Source: Hyposmocoma kahamanoa
Lineage: Eukaryota > Arthropoda > Insecta > Lepidoptera > Cosmopterigidae
DNA length: 64,000 nt
Assembly (NCBI RefSeq): GCF_003589595.1
Contig: NW_020653409.1
Coordinates: 2,824,145-2,888,144 of the forward strand
Direction of reading: 5' to 3'
This document shows, piece after piece, positions 53,353 through 63,554 of this stretch. The translations under genes and the position numbers were made by a program. Numbering within the stretch: position 1 is the first letter of the stretch; each line of letters begins with the position of its first letter. The notes beneath the pieces were generated by a model. It searched no databases and had not been told where the DNA came from. It worked only from the letters and a program-made list of their open reading frames with translations.

Positions 53353-53433
53353 ATGACGAAATGTGCGGTAAATGAGTGTAAAAATACGTCAGACAAACAT
53401 AAAATAGATACTAACATCACATTCCACAAGGAA
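53353..53433 (+). CDS. THAP zinc-finger N-terminal exon, partial
   Basis: Twenty-seven codons from an ATG in good context (aaaaatgacg): MTKCAVNECKNTSDKHKIDT then NITFHKE. The N-terminal C-x4-C (residues 4 and 9) and the ITFHK block match the first half of a THAP domain, a C2CH zinc finger that binds DNA; the second C and H would be in a later exon. The exon would end at a donor-like gtaacg after GAA. THAP domains occur in host transcription regulators and in P-element-type transposases. The second half (AVPTF box) is not found downstream in the window. The duplicated upstream region suggests that the gene arose from, or moved with, a mobile element. Confidence 0.55.
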
Positions 53434-54171
53434 GTAACGCGTTTCAACTTGTATTTTTATATAAATATTCACTAAAACCGAAAATTAACCTACTACTAAA
53501 ACTAGCCTACATGAATTTGATTTTTGCCTTAAAAGGTAGAAAAGGTAGCCTTATCAAGTACACAGAGGTAGTACCACTATTTAGAGCGATCTATTTCAAT
53601 GTTTATATTTTTTATGAAAATAATATCTGATGATTTATTAAAGTCATAAAACTAAAGCTGTTGTTTCTGATGTCAGTAATATGGTCCTGTGAGGTTGTTA
53701 GTATTTTAAAAATAACCCTATACTTAAATGCATTATCATAAGCACCTTTCATGATACCATCTGAAGTGGGTAAGATCATGCTACGATTAGGACATAATAA
53801 AGAGCTGTAGCTTAAATGTTGAGTGACATTTATTTTCTTAATAAGTGAACATTTTCTCTATACGCGTAAGTAATGGGTATTAAAGCGATTTTTATTAATA
53901 AAGACAGCCTTAATTAAGACCTTAATATTGATTTTGTATTTGAGATGGGTTTATTAAAACGAGGCTTAGGTTTTTTGTGCGGCTCTGGAAGTGTCGTGCT
54001 TTTAGAGCGACGCCACATGGGCGCTGTGCGTGTGTCGGGCCGTCGCAACGCTATGATTTTAATCACAGAAAAAATAATTACAGTAGAAGTGGTTAGTTAG
54101 CGTCTGACGCGTGCCAACTATAGGTTTCGAAAGACCTATCTGAGCTCAGTCCGCCATTATCGCTTTGTACG
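53434..54171. other. intron-like or intergenic sequence between THAP pieces
   Basis: AT-rich. A GC-richer stretch at 53980-54050 (gagcgacgccacatgggcgc) lies before the second piece. No exon can be called. Confidence 0.4.
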
Positions 54172-54300
54172 GTGTGGTTGTGTCATTCTTTCGTGCAAAT
54201 TCCCGAAAATCCTCGAAAAATACCTTATTGTGCTATTTTGGAGTGCAAAACTGAAAGCTGCACCAAAATTATTACCCGTGGTGGTATTTCATATCATCGG
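54172..54300 (+). pseudogene. second THAP-like N-terminal piece, degenerate
   Basis: The frame contains YCAILECKTESCTKIITRGG then ISYHRS: C-x4-C and an I-S-Y/F-H block spaced as in the piece at 53353. There is no ATG just before the first cysteine: the position reads ccttattgt. No donor follows the HR, and the frame runs on into AT-driven residues. It looks like a worn duplicate or a related gene that lost its start. Confidence 0.45.
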
Positions 54301-54542
54301 AGTCTTATTTTAATAAATTTTAATTTTTCTGTTTCTCGAAAATATTTTTGTACCCCCGCAATATGGTCGCTTCTTGTTTGGAGAACTAAATTAATCACTC
54401 CATTTCGTCGTGGTTCAGAAATTAACCGCTAGAAGGCAGCATATTGATTGAAATTTCAATATAATATCAAAAGGTTGTAATTTGTAATAGGTATTAATGG
54501 TATTAAACTTTCAGCTATATAATCACCTATAATAATAATAAT

Positions 54543-55148
54543 AGGGTCCTGCGGTGCGTAAGTCAGCGGCGTTACGTTGCGATACCTATAATAATATTAT
54601 ATTTATGCCAACGGGGTAAAGTTTAAATTATATTAACAATCCAGAATTTGTTAGTAATTTGAAACTACGACCAATCAGTATCAAGATTTTGTATTGTTCC
54701 AAATTAAAAATGTGTGAGTTTTGGCGACATCGGTTCTGATAGTAATCGAGGCCTAAGGCACTTCCATTTTTTCTTCTTCCGTGATTTCAACGTACCGAGT
54801 ACCCACCAAACTTATTAACGCGGATTTGTCTTGCTGTTGTGTTTAACCATACTTGTCGCGTTAAGCCGATTAAGTCGAGTCGCGCTAGTTGTTCCGAAAC
54901 CTGGATCGGTCGTCGTCGACATGCGTACGGACACGATCGAAAATTCACAGGAAGCCGATTCAGTGTCAACCTGTGGCGAGACGCGCTCGTACGAACCGAC
55001 GCGAAACGTACATCGTCTTTTTCGTTCTTACGTTCATAGACAAAACCTTTTTTTGACCGTCTTAATGCGATTCTGCGTTAATATATGTGGTGACTCCCTA
55101 ATGAGGTGTCGCAACGTAACGCCGCTGACTTACGCACCGCAGCACCCT
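54543..55148. mobile_element. 606-bp element with 43-bp inverted ends
   Basis: Left arm 54543-54586 (gcggtgcgtaagtcagcggc, gttacgttgcga) and right arm 55105-55148 (tcgcaacgtaacgccgctga, cttacgcaccgc) match with two or three mismatches. The ends read aggg and ccct. There is no clear target duplication. The right third is GC-rich and open on the plus strand (54831-55175), but the product is unrecognised. Confidence 0.83.
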
Positions 55149-55690
55149 TCTCCACTTCGTTTCCTGGCCCTTTAAGCATTGCATACGCATTCCGTCGTCG
55201 CCGCGCGCTTTGTGGCATGTAGTTCTAATTTATATATAGAAAAGTTCATCGCTTAGCTGTCGCAACGCCGACGGATTGCACCGTGTGGCATCGCTCTAAC
55301 CAACAACCCTAATACCATTCTAATCCTCAAGCGCCCACCGGTGGTACATACCAGTAATGGAATACCGGCTGAGCCTATCAGCACGTTAAATATTAATATA
55401 CCAAGTCAATAAGAATTATAATTGTATTCCAAAAAAATGTGGCTTATTTTGTTATCGGAATTGAATTTTACTTTTATTTTTAAAGTATCTTCAAAGTACA
55501 CCACACCTTGTTAAATTAACTTCCTAGTTACTTTATAATTACAACCCTCCCTCTCCGTTCCTCGTTATCCCTTTAATACGTTCATTATCTTGTTAAAGAT
55601 AACAACTTCATTATCTTAGATAGGAACTGCATTTTACATACATTACAAAATTGATTATATAGAATACGATTGCGACCCATTGGCTGTGTG
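55149..55690. other. intergenic, GC-rich start then AT-rich
   Basis: Ccgtcgtcgccgcgcgcttt lies near 55192. The rest is AT-rich. No frame or repeat is supported. Confidence 0.4.
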
Positions 55691-55775
55691 AGAGGAGTAT
55701 GAGTATAGCTCAAGTTTATTCGGTTCCCGGTAGAACCAATTTTAAAAATTAAGTTTTCTAAATTGGTTCTTGTTA
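55691..55775 (+). mobile_element. SINE-D2 body fragment
   Basis: Ggttcccggtagaaccaatt and ttttctaaattggttcttgt resemble the region after box B in the copy at 13424. The head before box B is not recognisable. Confidence 0.45.
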
Positions 55776-56309
55776 GGATGTCCTGGGTATGTATGTATGT
55801 ATATATGCGTAAATTTCGTTGTTCTAGTACAGTGTGTAGCCCAGTCTTGGTCCACATAACGTTGGTGAAGATGAACAGGGTATTATTTCAAAAACACAGA
55901 TTTTTTCAGACAGAGCAAATTTAAAGTTTCTTCTAGTATTATTTGGTTCTCCTTATCTATATATATTGAAAGCCTACACATTTAATAGTGTTTTCGAACA
56001 CTTCTTATGCTTATTCCTTTCCGTAGTTTTGACAAAATCCTGTAATTGTTCAGAGAGGTCTATAATATAACCCTTTTGAACATAAAATAAATTATTCATG
56101 ATTAATATTTTTATTAATGATAAAATGGAAGAAGAGATAATATACAATTCGATAAAACTTTGAGGAATCATAGTAATATCTCTAAAAATTACTCTGTATT
56201 ATAGATTACCATAACAATTCAATGAAAAAAATATCTCAAAAAAGGTATTTATTAACCTTGAAACAATCGTTTTCGTTTTAGAAATAAATATTTTTTTAAA
56301 TACACTTAC
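55776..56309. other. intergenic or intronic, nothing recognised
   Basis: A minus-strand frame at 55974-56171 is K/N/I-rich; an acceptor-like ttacag in it does not give a convincing exon. Confidence 0.35.
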
Positions 56310-56457
56310 CTTATGATGAACACATGCTGTGCTTTTGTTTTAATATTCTGTTCAACGAATGATGACGTCTTGACGACCACAGCTTCGTAGGTAATACTGA
56401 ATACGACTGTTGTTGCTCGATGTTTGGGGCCAAAATGTGCAAAAAGTTCAGAGATAC
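56310..56457 (-). CDS. candidate internal exon of an unrecognised minus-strand gene
   Basis: Open minus-strand frame DSISELFAHFGPKHRATTVV, then FSITYEAVVVKTSSF and VEQNIKTKAQHVFII, closed by a strong donor (ataag-gtaagt at 56310). The upstream limit is uncertain: ggcag at 56458 and acaacag near 56414 are possible acceptors, neither with a good pyrimidine tract. It leaves two bases (AG) that would join with the first G of the candidate exon at 52596-52672. I do not recognise the protein. The Rpt-A array begins 100 bp upstream. It could instead be transposon-derived. Confidence 0.3.
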
Positions 56458-56561
56458 TATCCTGCCACCCGCGCCATTTCACGTCCGATTGTTATAAGAC
56501 CTTGTCCATTAGAAAGATCTCGATTTTTTTTAATAGGACTGCATTTTAAAGTAAAAGGTCA

Positions 56562-57524
56562 AAGATCGAACACTCAGAAAAAACACTCAGAAAAAATACT
56601 CAGAAAAAATTCCTTCGATCCGGTCGGATTCGAACCGACGTCTTCTTGCATACCGTGCCAGACGCTTTACCAACTAAGCCACGGAACGAACCAACGGACC
56701 TCACGAATTTTTCTATGTGCTTGCGTCGTGTCTTTGTACTAGGTCTTTCAACGACTTTTTAGTCGTAGCGCCATCTATGAGAAATCTATTGCAGATTTAT
56801 CACCCAGTTAGTACCTTTACAGCTACCAGTCCTGACGAGAGATGTCGCTATTCACTGTATTAATTAAATTTTTATTGAATTGATATTTAATAATTTTTTG
56901 TGAAATTACTCCACTAGTTTGTTATAAATATTAAAACAAAGATCGAACACTCAGAAAAAATACTCAGAAAGAATTCCTTCGATCCGGTCGGATTCGAATC
57001 GACGTCTTCTTGCATACCGTGGCAGACGCTATACCAACTAAGCCACGGAACGAACCAACGGACCTCACGAATTTTTCTATGTGCTTGCGTCGTGTCTTTG
57101 TACTAGGTCTTTCAACGACTTTTTAGTCGTAGCGCCATCTATGAGAAATCTATTGCAGATTTATCACCCAGTTAGTACCTTTACAGCTACCAGTCCTGGC
57201 GAGAGATGTCGCTATTCACTGTATTAATTAAATTTTTATTGAATTGATATTCAATTATTTTTTGTGAAATTACTCCACTAGTTTGTTATAATTATTAATA
57301 CAAAGATCGAACACTCAGAAAAAACACTCAGAAAAAACACTCAGAAAAAATTCCTTCGATCCGGTCGGATTCGAACCGATGTCTTCTTGCATACCGTGCC
57401 AGACGCTATACCAACTAAGCCACGGAACGAACCAACAGAACTCACGAATTTTTCTATGTGCTTGCGTCGTGTCTTTGTACTTGGTCTTTCAACGACTTTT
57501 TAGATGTAGCGCCATCTATGAGAT
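56562..57524 (-). repeat. Rpt-A tandem array, three units with tRNA-like promoters
   Basis: Units start at about 56562, 56938 and 57301 (gatcgaacactcag), periods about 376 and 363 bp, the third cut at 57524. Each has an almost intact tRNA-like head on the minus strand: box B ggattcgaaccgacg (ggattcgaatcgacg in unit 2) and box A ccaactaagccacgg on the plus strand. The cactcagaaaaaa motif occurs one to three times at each unit start, which accounts for the length differences. The units are much more alike than the dispersed copies, so the array is recent. Frame 56410-56742 is array sequence. Confidence 0.92.
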
Positions 57525-57535
57525 GAGCAGAATAC

Positions 57536-57593
57536 ATTTTAACAAACAAATTAAATGACATTTCGTCTCTATTTCCGGTTATATACTCGATGG
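57536..57593 (-). mobile_element. MITE-H end fragment
   Basis: Aacaaacaaattaaatgaca and tttcgtctctatttccggtt-atatactcgatg are one terminus of MITE-H, cutting the Rpt-A array. Confidence 0.82.
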
Positions 57594-57750
57594 TACTCGC
57601 CGATCGTTGACCGGGGCGCCAGAAGTATAGGTGCACGCCATGAAGAAGAAGTACCAATTTAAGAAACTAAGAAACGTTCATTTCCTAAAATGGTTTTCCC
57701 AAAAATCGATCGTGGACCTCCTTCTTTATCGTTCAAAGTACTATAATGCA

Positions 57751-57992
57751 AGGGGTAACCTATCACAAACTCGAATTTTTTTTCCGAAATAACGTTTGTT
57801 CGAATTTTCATTACACCGAAAACCGAATTATAACGAAACCGTTGTTCTTTCTGGATATGCTGGATGTTTATCGCAAAGACACGATTAGGTTCGGTTAGGT
57901 TACGTTAGGTTTAAAAGAAAAAAACATTTTCCTCTCATAATTTACTTTCGAGGTTATGAAAATTCGAGCAACTGTTATTTCTGGAAAATGTC
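57751..57992. mobile_element. Rpt-I copy 2 (26-bp inverted arms)
   Basis: Arms 57785-57810 and 57956-57981. About 90% alike to the copy at 24351, including gggtaacctatcacaaa and acacgattaggttcggt. Confidence 0.82.
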
Positions 57993-58107
57993 ATTTTGGT
58001 TATCTTGGCCACCTTTTTCGCGAATATATCAGTACAACAAACATGTTTTTTTATTATATGTCTTAAATTTCATAATTTTAATACGATTATTACGTTTTTC
58101 TTTTAGT

Positions 58108-58395
58108 AGCACTAGAGCTCCTTGTGATAGAGTTCGTCCAGGGAAGTTACCGGGCGGGGTTACCTATTTCTGCCGCCGAGCAGTAATGTGAGCATTACTG
58201 CGTTCCGGTTTTGAAATGTAATGGTGACGGTGAAATTACAGGCACATGGGACTTGTGTTGACAACTTATGTCTCAGGGTGACTGGTGCAGTGGCAGTGCC
58301 CCTCAGATCTTTGCGATTTAAAGCTCTGAGTCACACTGCAACTGTTCAAGTGCTCGAATTGTTCGTCGCCTCACTTGGTATTTCATTAAAAAAAA
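58108..58395 (+). mobile_element. Rpt-C, full length with A-tail
   Basis: From tagtagcactagagctcctt to cctcacttggtatttcatta plus ten A. Hairpin gcagtaatgtgagcattactgc is perfect. Confidence 0.92.
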
Positions 58396-59056
58396 AACTC
58401 TTGAAATCGTCATATTGATGAATTCTACTACTCATTTGCTAGGTAGATTCCCCTGAAAAGAAAGAGTAAGAGCTTCTAGGGGTTATCTTTTACAATATTT
58501 ATTTCAAACAACTTGCAAGGGCTCCGCGTCATCGGAGTACGCATCTGTATAATAACCTTTAGTATAAAGTTTTTGTTTCACTATAGTTTTATACCTTTAC
58601 AATAAAATGTTTACATACATACTCTAGTTTCCTACTCGTATAATTAATAGTCAAGGTATTGCTTTCTGACTACAAATAATACTCTCTATTTTAATCAATA
58701 TTCGTCCAAATAAGCTGCCGATAATTATAATCGGATTCCACTTAATTGTATAAAAAAAAATGTTAATCTGACATTAAAATGGCAATTGAAAAGCCCTTAT
58801 AAATTTCAAGTAGTAATAAAATAAGTAACAGTGTTTAGCAGATCGTAATTTTTGAATTATAGTGCACGATAAGTGGCTTCATTAAATTGTACTAAGTGTC
58901 AGCGTTCGTTGTTTACGACTTAATTTTCAATAAAAAAATGCTCTTCAGAAAGAAGATACTACAGAAAGTTATTATGTTGACATTTAATAACTTGGATATA
59001 ATTATTTTGTAGTAAGGGGACCGAGAACTAGCTGGCGTCTGATTGTCGGGTTTTAC
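58396..59056. other. intergenic, nothing recognised
   Basis: AT-rich, no frame. Confidence 0.45.
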
Positions 59057-59577
59057 CATCGAGTATATAACCAGAAATAGAGACGAAATATCTTTTAATT
59101 TGTTTGAAAACTATTCTGCCAAACTTTTACGGTGACAACTGTTCTCCGATTTACCAGCCTGAACTCGAAACAATTGACGGTTGTCGTCAATTGTTTCACT
59201 TCAAATCAACCAGTTTAACTTGAGTTTTGCTATAATGTACGAAAATTGAAAAATTACATATTTAATTACCGATGAAATGTGATTCCGTTTGTTTTTTAAT
59301 TAGATGTTTGCTGTTTTTCCCACACCACCGAATGGAACAGCCCCTATAGTTTGAGATATTATCTTTATTACAATAAATACAGAATATTTTTGGAATATAC
59401 GGAGACGTACACACAGGTCAGTTGTTGGCGCTGTACTATTTCAGCTTTCTAATTTGTGATTTCAGCGCAAACGAGAGTTGATGTTTAAAGTGATATAAGG
59501 CGCATTTGTCTGATGAGTTGCCAGGGATGGATGGCCCTTATTTCGTCTCTATTTCTGGGTATACAATACACTCGATG
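59057..59577. mobile_element. MITE-H copy 1
   Basis: The 34-bp inverted ends start catcgagtatataaccagaa; the right end reads tttcgtctctatttctgg with a small change before ctcgatg. Flanks ggttttac (59049-59056) and tgttttac (59578-59585) are an 8-bp duplication with one mismatch. The interior shares acaccaccgaatggaacagc with copy 2. No coding frame. Confidence 0.9.
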
Positions 59578-60025
59578 TGTTTTACGCTGCAAGTCAGATT
59601 GTGGAGCAATTAGCGAGTTTAAGTTTGTCCCAGTCGGCTTTAGAATAACTATAAAAGCGCGATGACATGAGCAATCGGCAGTGCCGCACAGGTATTAGCT
59701 GTTTCTCTATACCCAATGAGCTTTTAACATCATCATTGGCGTGCCATCTGCTTGCGTAGTAATGTGTGTTATGAAATAATAGATGATCAGACCGGTCCCG
59801 TTCATTAGCTGCACCGACTGTAATACCGTCTATTTTACAATTTAATTCAGTTAATTTCCCGATGCATTTATTTACCGATAGTATTAACCGTGATGTATTT
59901 TTCTACTGTTGTACTTTAAGAGTCTATACTACTTCAAAAAATGGCTTTGGTTGATTTCGCATAACAGTGAAAATGCCGAATCAATCACTTTGGCAAAAAT
60001 ATATAGTAAAATTGTGGATATACAC
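59578..60025. other. intergenic, nothing recognised
   Basis: No supported frame or repeat. Confidence 0.45.
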
Positions 60026-60310
60026 TATTGACTTATAAATAAATGGACGACGGGTCTAATACAAAAACCACGAAAAAATGTCCCAAGTCAACCTATTTAA
60101 ACGTAGTGACATGTAAAGGAATATGAAAAAGCTAAAACGTTGAATTTAAATTGTAATGTCATCGCAGTGCTGTCTAATTTTGCTTGCTTCGCTGTCAGTC
60201 GAACAAACGAAGACTAAAGCGTGAATGACGCTCTGTATACGATTTTAACGCCCTATAAGTTCGGACACTTTTTAGCGCGGACCCGACGTCCGTATAATTG
60301 TAAGTCAATG
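60026..60310 (+). mobile_element. MITE-E, perfect 8-bp duplication
   Basis: Ends tattgacttataaataaatg (first base changed) and attgtaagtcaatg; flanks atatacac at 60018-60025 and 60311-60318. Confidence 0.93.
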
Positions 60311-60549
60311 ATATACACCGATTACTATATGGTGTTAAGACACGATTCCGAAAAGTTTTCGCTATATGAAAAAACATAAACTTACCCAGATATTTTACGA
60401 GAAATCTGCTGTATTCAATAGGTTCCACTAAATCAACGATTTTTTTATATCAACTGAACTAAATAGTTCACGAATATACATACGTAAAGTATACGAAATA
60501 CATTTTTCAAATGGCTATAGGTAATATAGGTAAAAGATAATAGGTAGGT

Positions 60550-60755
60550 TAACTGCCTCCGTGGCCGAACGGTTACCATGTCTCAGGTTCGATTCCCGGG
60601 CCGGGCGAAATATTTGTATGACCTACATTTATTTCTCTCGTGAGTTTGGGTGTAATTTGTGGTTGTCTATGTGTGTGTCCATGGCACCCGCGACTCAGGG
60701 TTTCCCTAGTGCGGGGCTATGTTGAGTGTGTGCGTTATTATTATTATTTATTATT
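60550..60755 (+). mobile_element. SINE-B, full length with (TTA)n tail
   Basis: Box A tggccgaacggttacc and box B ggttcgattcccggg are intact, but about 20 bases between them are deleted, so the head cannot form a full tRNA-like fold. The body is very close to the 6954 copy. Confidence 0.91.
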
Positions 60756-60881
60756 GTAATTTCGTTTGTAAAAAAATTAATTCTGATATAAAGCCAGTGA
60801 CCCTGCCCCTCGACCCAAGCAAAATGCCCGTATTAGTACGGGAAGAATTTAAATTCGAGCTGAGGTAGTATCATTCTTCAT

Positions 60882-61206
60882 CTGTCAATTAGAATTTCAT
60901 GAATCATATCACAAGGGTGCTCTTTTCAGTTCTGAATAAAAATTATATTGTCTATGATACTCGCTACCGAACTGAAAAATTCATTGTAATTCAGTGTACA
61001 GACATTAAAAGAAAAACGTCATATTTTTGTCAACTGAAATATCAAATATGTCGCTACTCAAACGCTGTAACTGCTTGCTAATTAAATTGACCTAAACGTC
61101 TTGCAGCTATGCCATAAATCTATCTAAAAAAAAGATTGGTCGGTATTTGGCCAGTTCTTTTGTATCTCCTTGGTTTTTTGTTTTGTAGCGTTTGTTTGGC
61201 TTTCTT
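60882..61206 (+). repeat. duplicated segment (copy 2 of the THAP upstream region)
   Basis: Matches 52861-53191 (see there). It is followed not by a THAP exon but by unrelated sequence and a SINE-B piece. The 60-codon frame 60899-61081 is not preserved in copy 1. Confidence 0.82.
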
Positions 61207-61264
61207 TTGAGTCTGTTGTCATGGATTGTTAACAAAATATACATTAAATATTGGTTGTGTTTCA

Positions 61265-61425
61265 TTAACTGCCTCAGTGGCCGAACGGAGAGGTTTTTTA
61301 TTTCTCTCGTGAGTTGGGGTGTAATTTGTGGTTGTCTAAGTGTGTGTCCATTGCACCTGCGACACAGGGTTTCCCTAGTGCGCGGCTATGTTGAGTATGA
61401 GTGTTATGTTGAGTGTGTGCGTTGT
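61265..61425 (+). mobile_element. SINE-B, box B deleted
   Basis: Actgcctcagtggccgaacg then a jump to tatttctctcgtgagtt; the end block ttgagtatgagtgttatg duplicates part of gagtgtgtgcgtt. Confidence 0.85.
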
Positions 61426-62004
61426 TTTATTTACTCGTAGAAAAAGTATGCAATCAATCCATAATTAGGTCTTAAAATATCGTACCTTAAACTCGTATCT
61501 TAAACACGGTGCTTGACTTTAAGAACCTTCATTATGCAACGATTGGATATTACAATAAATGAAAAAAAATATATGAACAAACGTGGATTGTACGGTTTTT
61601 TGCACCGTACAACATTTTTGTTGATAACAACCTACATTGCAAATGCAATTATAATAAATGCTTTTAAAAAACAGTTGACAACTCGCCCTCAGTAGCGTTC
61701 GGCCATAGATCTGCTGTCAAAAAGTGACAAAATAATTTTTTGAGATATCATAAAAAACCATAACCCAGTTTTAGAATACTGAAATTGTTTAATGATATTT
61801 CAGGTGTGCATCGTTAGCGTAGCTTCCGATAAATCAAACACGTTAACTAATTTTAACTGTTTTTAAAAAGAATTTTGTGTTCCATTTTTTTCTATTTAAA
61901 AAGGATATTTGACCATTTATCACTTAGCCACGTTTTAGTTAGTGGGCGGGAGAGATAACCATTAAAATCTTCATTGTAAACTTTTTACTTAATACGTGTA
62001 CTTA
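61426..62004. other. intergenic, nothing recognised
   Basis: A short inverted repeat ttgtacggttttttgcaccg-tacaac lies at 61589-61614. No gene. Confidence 0.4.
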
Positions 62005-62290
62005 CACAACAACAAGTCGTGCGCCTGATGGTAAGATACCGCCTGTCCATAACAGTTGCAGTGCCTATCAAAGCTTTAAATCCCAAAGATCTGAGGGGCA
62101 CTGCCACTTCGCCCGTCACCCTGAGTCATAAGTTGACAAGTCCCATGTGGATATAATTTTACCAGCATCCTTACCCTTCTAAACCGGAACGCAGTGATGG
62201 TAACATTATTGGTTGGCAGCAGAAAGAGGTAAGATGGCATTAGGTACTTCCCTGGACGAATTCTTTCACGAGGAGTTCTACTGCTGCTAA
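62005..62290 (-). mobile_element. Rpt-C, near full length
   Basis: Minus strand: aacaagtcgtgcgcctgatg, gatctgaggggcactgccac, gtaatggtaacattatt-type hairpin (degraded) and tctttcacgaggagttctac. The A-tail is missing. Confidence 0.88.
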
Positions 62291-62447
62291 GACGTGGTGA
62301 CCGTCAACGCAATATCCTACTCTACTTAAGATCGAAATAAGGATTGTTGATTTTTTAAATATCTCCTTATTTCCAAGTTACTATTTAATAAAAACATAAA
62401 GACAATACGAATTTTCGATAGATAACAACTGACGTCCGGTATGTACG

Positions 62448-62690
62448 TTTCTGCCGCCAGGCAGTACAGTGAGCATTACTTCCGGTTTGGAAGGGTAAGG
62501 GTGCTGGTGAAATTATAGGCACATGGGACTTTTCAACTTTTGTCTCATGGTGACGGACATAGTCGCTGTGCCTCTACGATATTTGAAATTTAAAGCTTAA
62601 AGTGGCTCTGCAACTGTTATGGACAGGCGTGTCGTTTACCACCAGGCCCACGACTTGTTCGTCCTGTCACTTAGTATCATATAAAAAAAT
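62448..62690 (+). mobile_element. Rpt-C, 5' trimmed with A-rich end
   Basis: Tttctgccgccaggcagtac to cctgtcacttagtatcatat plus aaaaaa. It lies head to head with the copy at 62005-62290. Confidence 0.9.
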
Positions 62691-63046
62691 ACTCGGATAA
62701 CATTTTATGAATATTGACGACATTAGCAGCTGTCCATACAAAGTTCTGCATAACTGAAGTAAAAGTGAGTCCTGTAGCAAGTCTGCTACCACACATTCAG
62801 TTGTGTCCATGTTTGTTGATTAATACCGATATCATTAAAGGCTGGTATAAATCGGTACCTCCAATGAACACTAACTACAAAACTCCACAAAATTCGATTT
62901 TTGTTTTTTTTTCGAATTATGTTTTTTGTTTCTTTTTTCACAAAAATCGGGGATCATAATATTAGTAAATAAATATGGCTGTTTACAAAATAACAGAAAC
63001 TGACCAAAACATGGAGTTGGCGTAGTGTCTATTTATTTATTATATT
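62691..63046. other. intergenic with an 81-codon frame
   Basis: The frame 62714-62959 ends in F-rich AT-driven sequence; its first half (IIKGWYKSVPPMNTNYKTPQ) is less biased. Not recognised. Confidence 0.25.
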
Positions 63047-63554
63047 CATCGAGTATATAACCAGAAAATGAGACGAATTTATTTGAAACCTATTCAGCCA
63101 TATCATTACGATGACAACTGCTGTCCGATTGGCCAGTCCGAATTAGAAACAATTGGCGAGTGTCGTCAATAGTTTCACTTAATTTCAGTTTAACTTGAGC
63201 TTTGCTATAATGGATGAAAATTGAAAAATTACATAATTTAATATTTAATTACCGATGAAATGTGATTCCGTTTGTTTTGAAATTTGATGTTTTGCTGTTT
63301 TTCCCACACCACCGAATGGAACAGCCCCCATAGTTAGAGATATTATCTTTATTACAATAAATACAGAATATTTTTAGAATATATGGAGACGTACACACAG
63401 GTCAGTTGTTGGCGCTGTATATTTCAGCTTTCTAATTTGTGATTTCAGCGCGAGTTGATATTTAAAAGTGCTATCAGTAAGTACCCTTTGACTGATGAGT
63501 TGCCAGGGATGGATGGCCCTTATTTCGTCTCTGTTTCTGGTTATATACTCGATG
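63047..63554. mobile_element. MITE-H copy 2, perfect 8-bp duplication
   Basis: Ends catcgagtatataaccagaa and ttctggttatatactcgatg; flanks attatatt at 63039-63046 and 63555-63562. No coding frame. The perfect flanks imply a young insertion. Confidence 0.93.

Noticed and set aside
56830..56850. A hammerhead ribozyme core (cctgacgagag) in the Rpt-A array
   Set aside because: Only one unit reads ctgacga; the others read ctggcga, and no matching GAAA half or stems were found.
57301..57360. A CRISPR-like array from the repeated cactcagaaaaaa
   Set aside because: Adjacent 13-bp slippage repeats without spacers, in a eukaryotic repeat.
60386..60453. A third exon of the candidate minus-strand gene (ending YSRFLVKYLG before a strong donor)
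   Set aside because: With the best acceptor at 60454 the frame has an immediate TGA; the only alternative acceptor is poor.
62714..62959. A protein-coding gene of 81 codons
   Set aside because: No ATG context, no motif, and the C-terminal half is low-complexity F-rich sequence.
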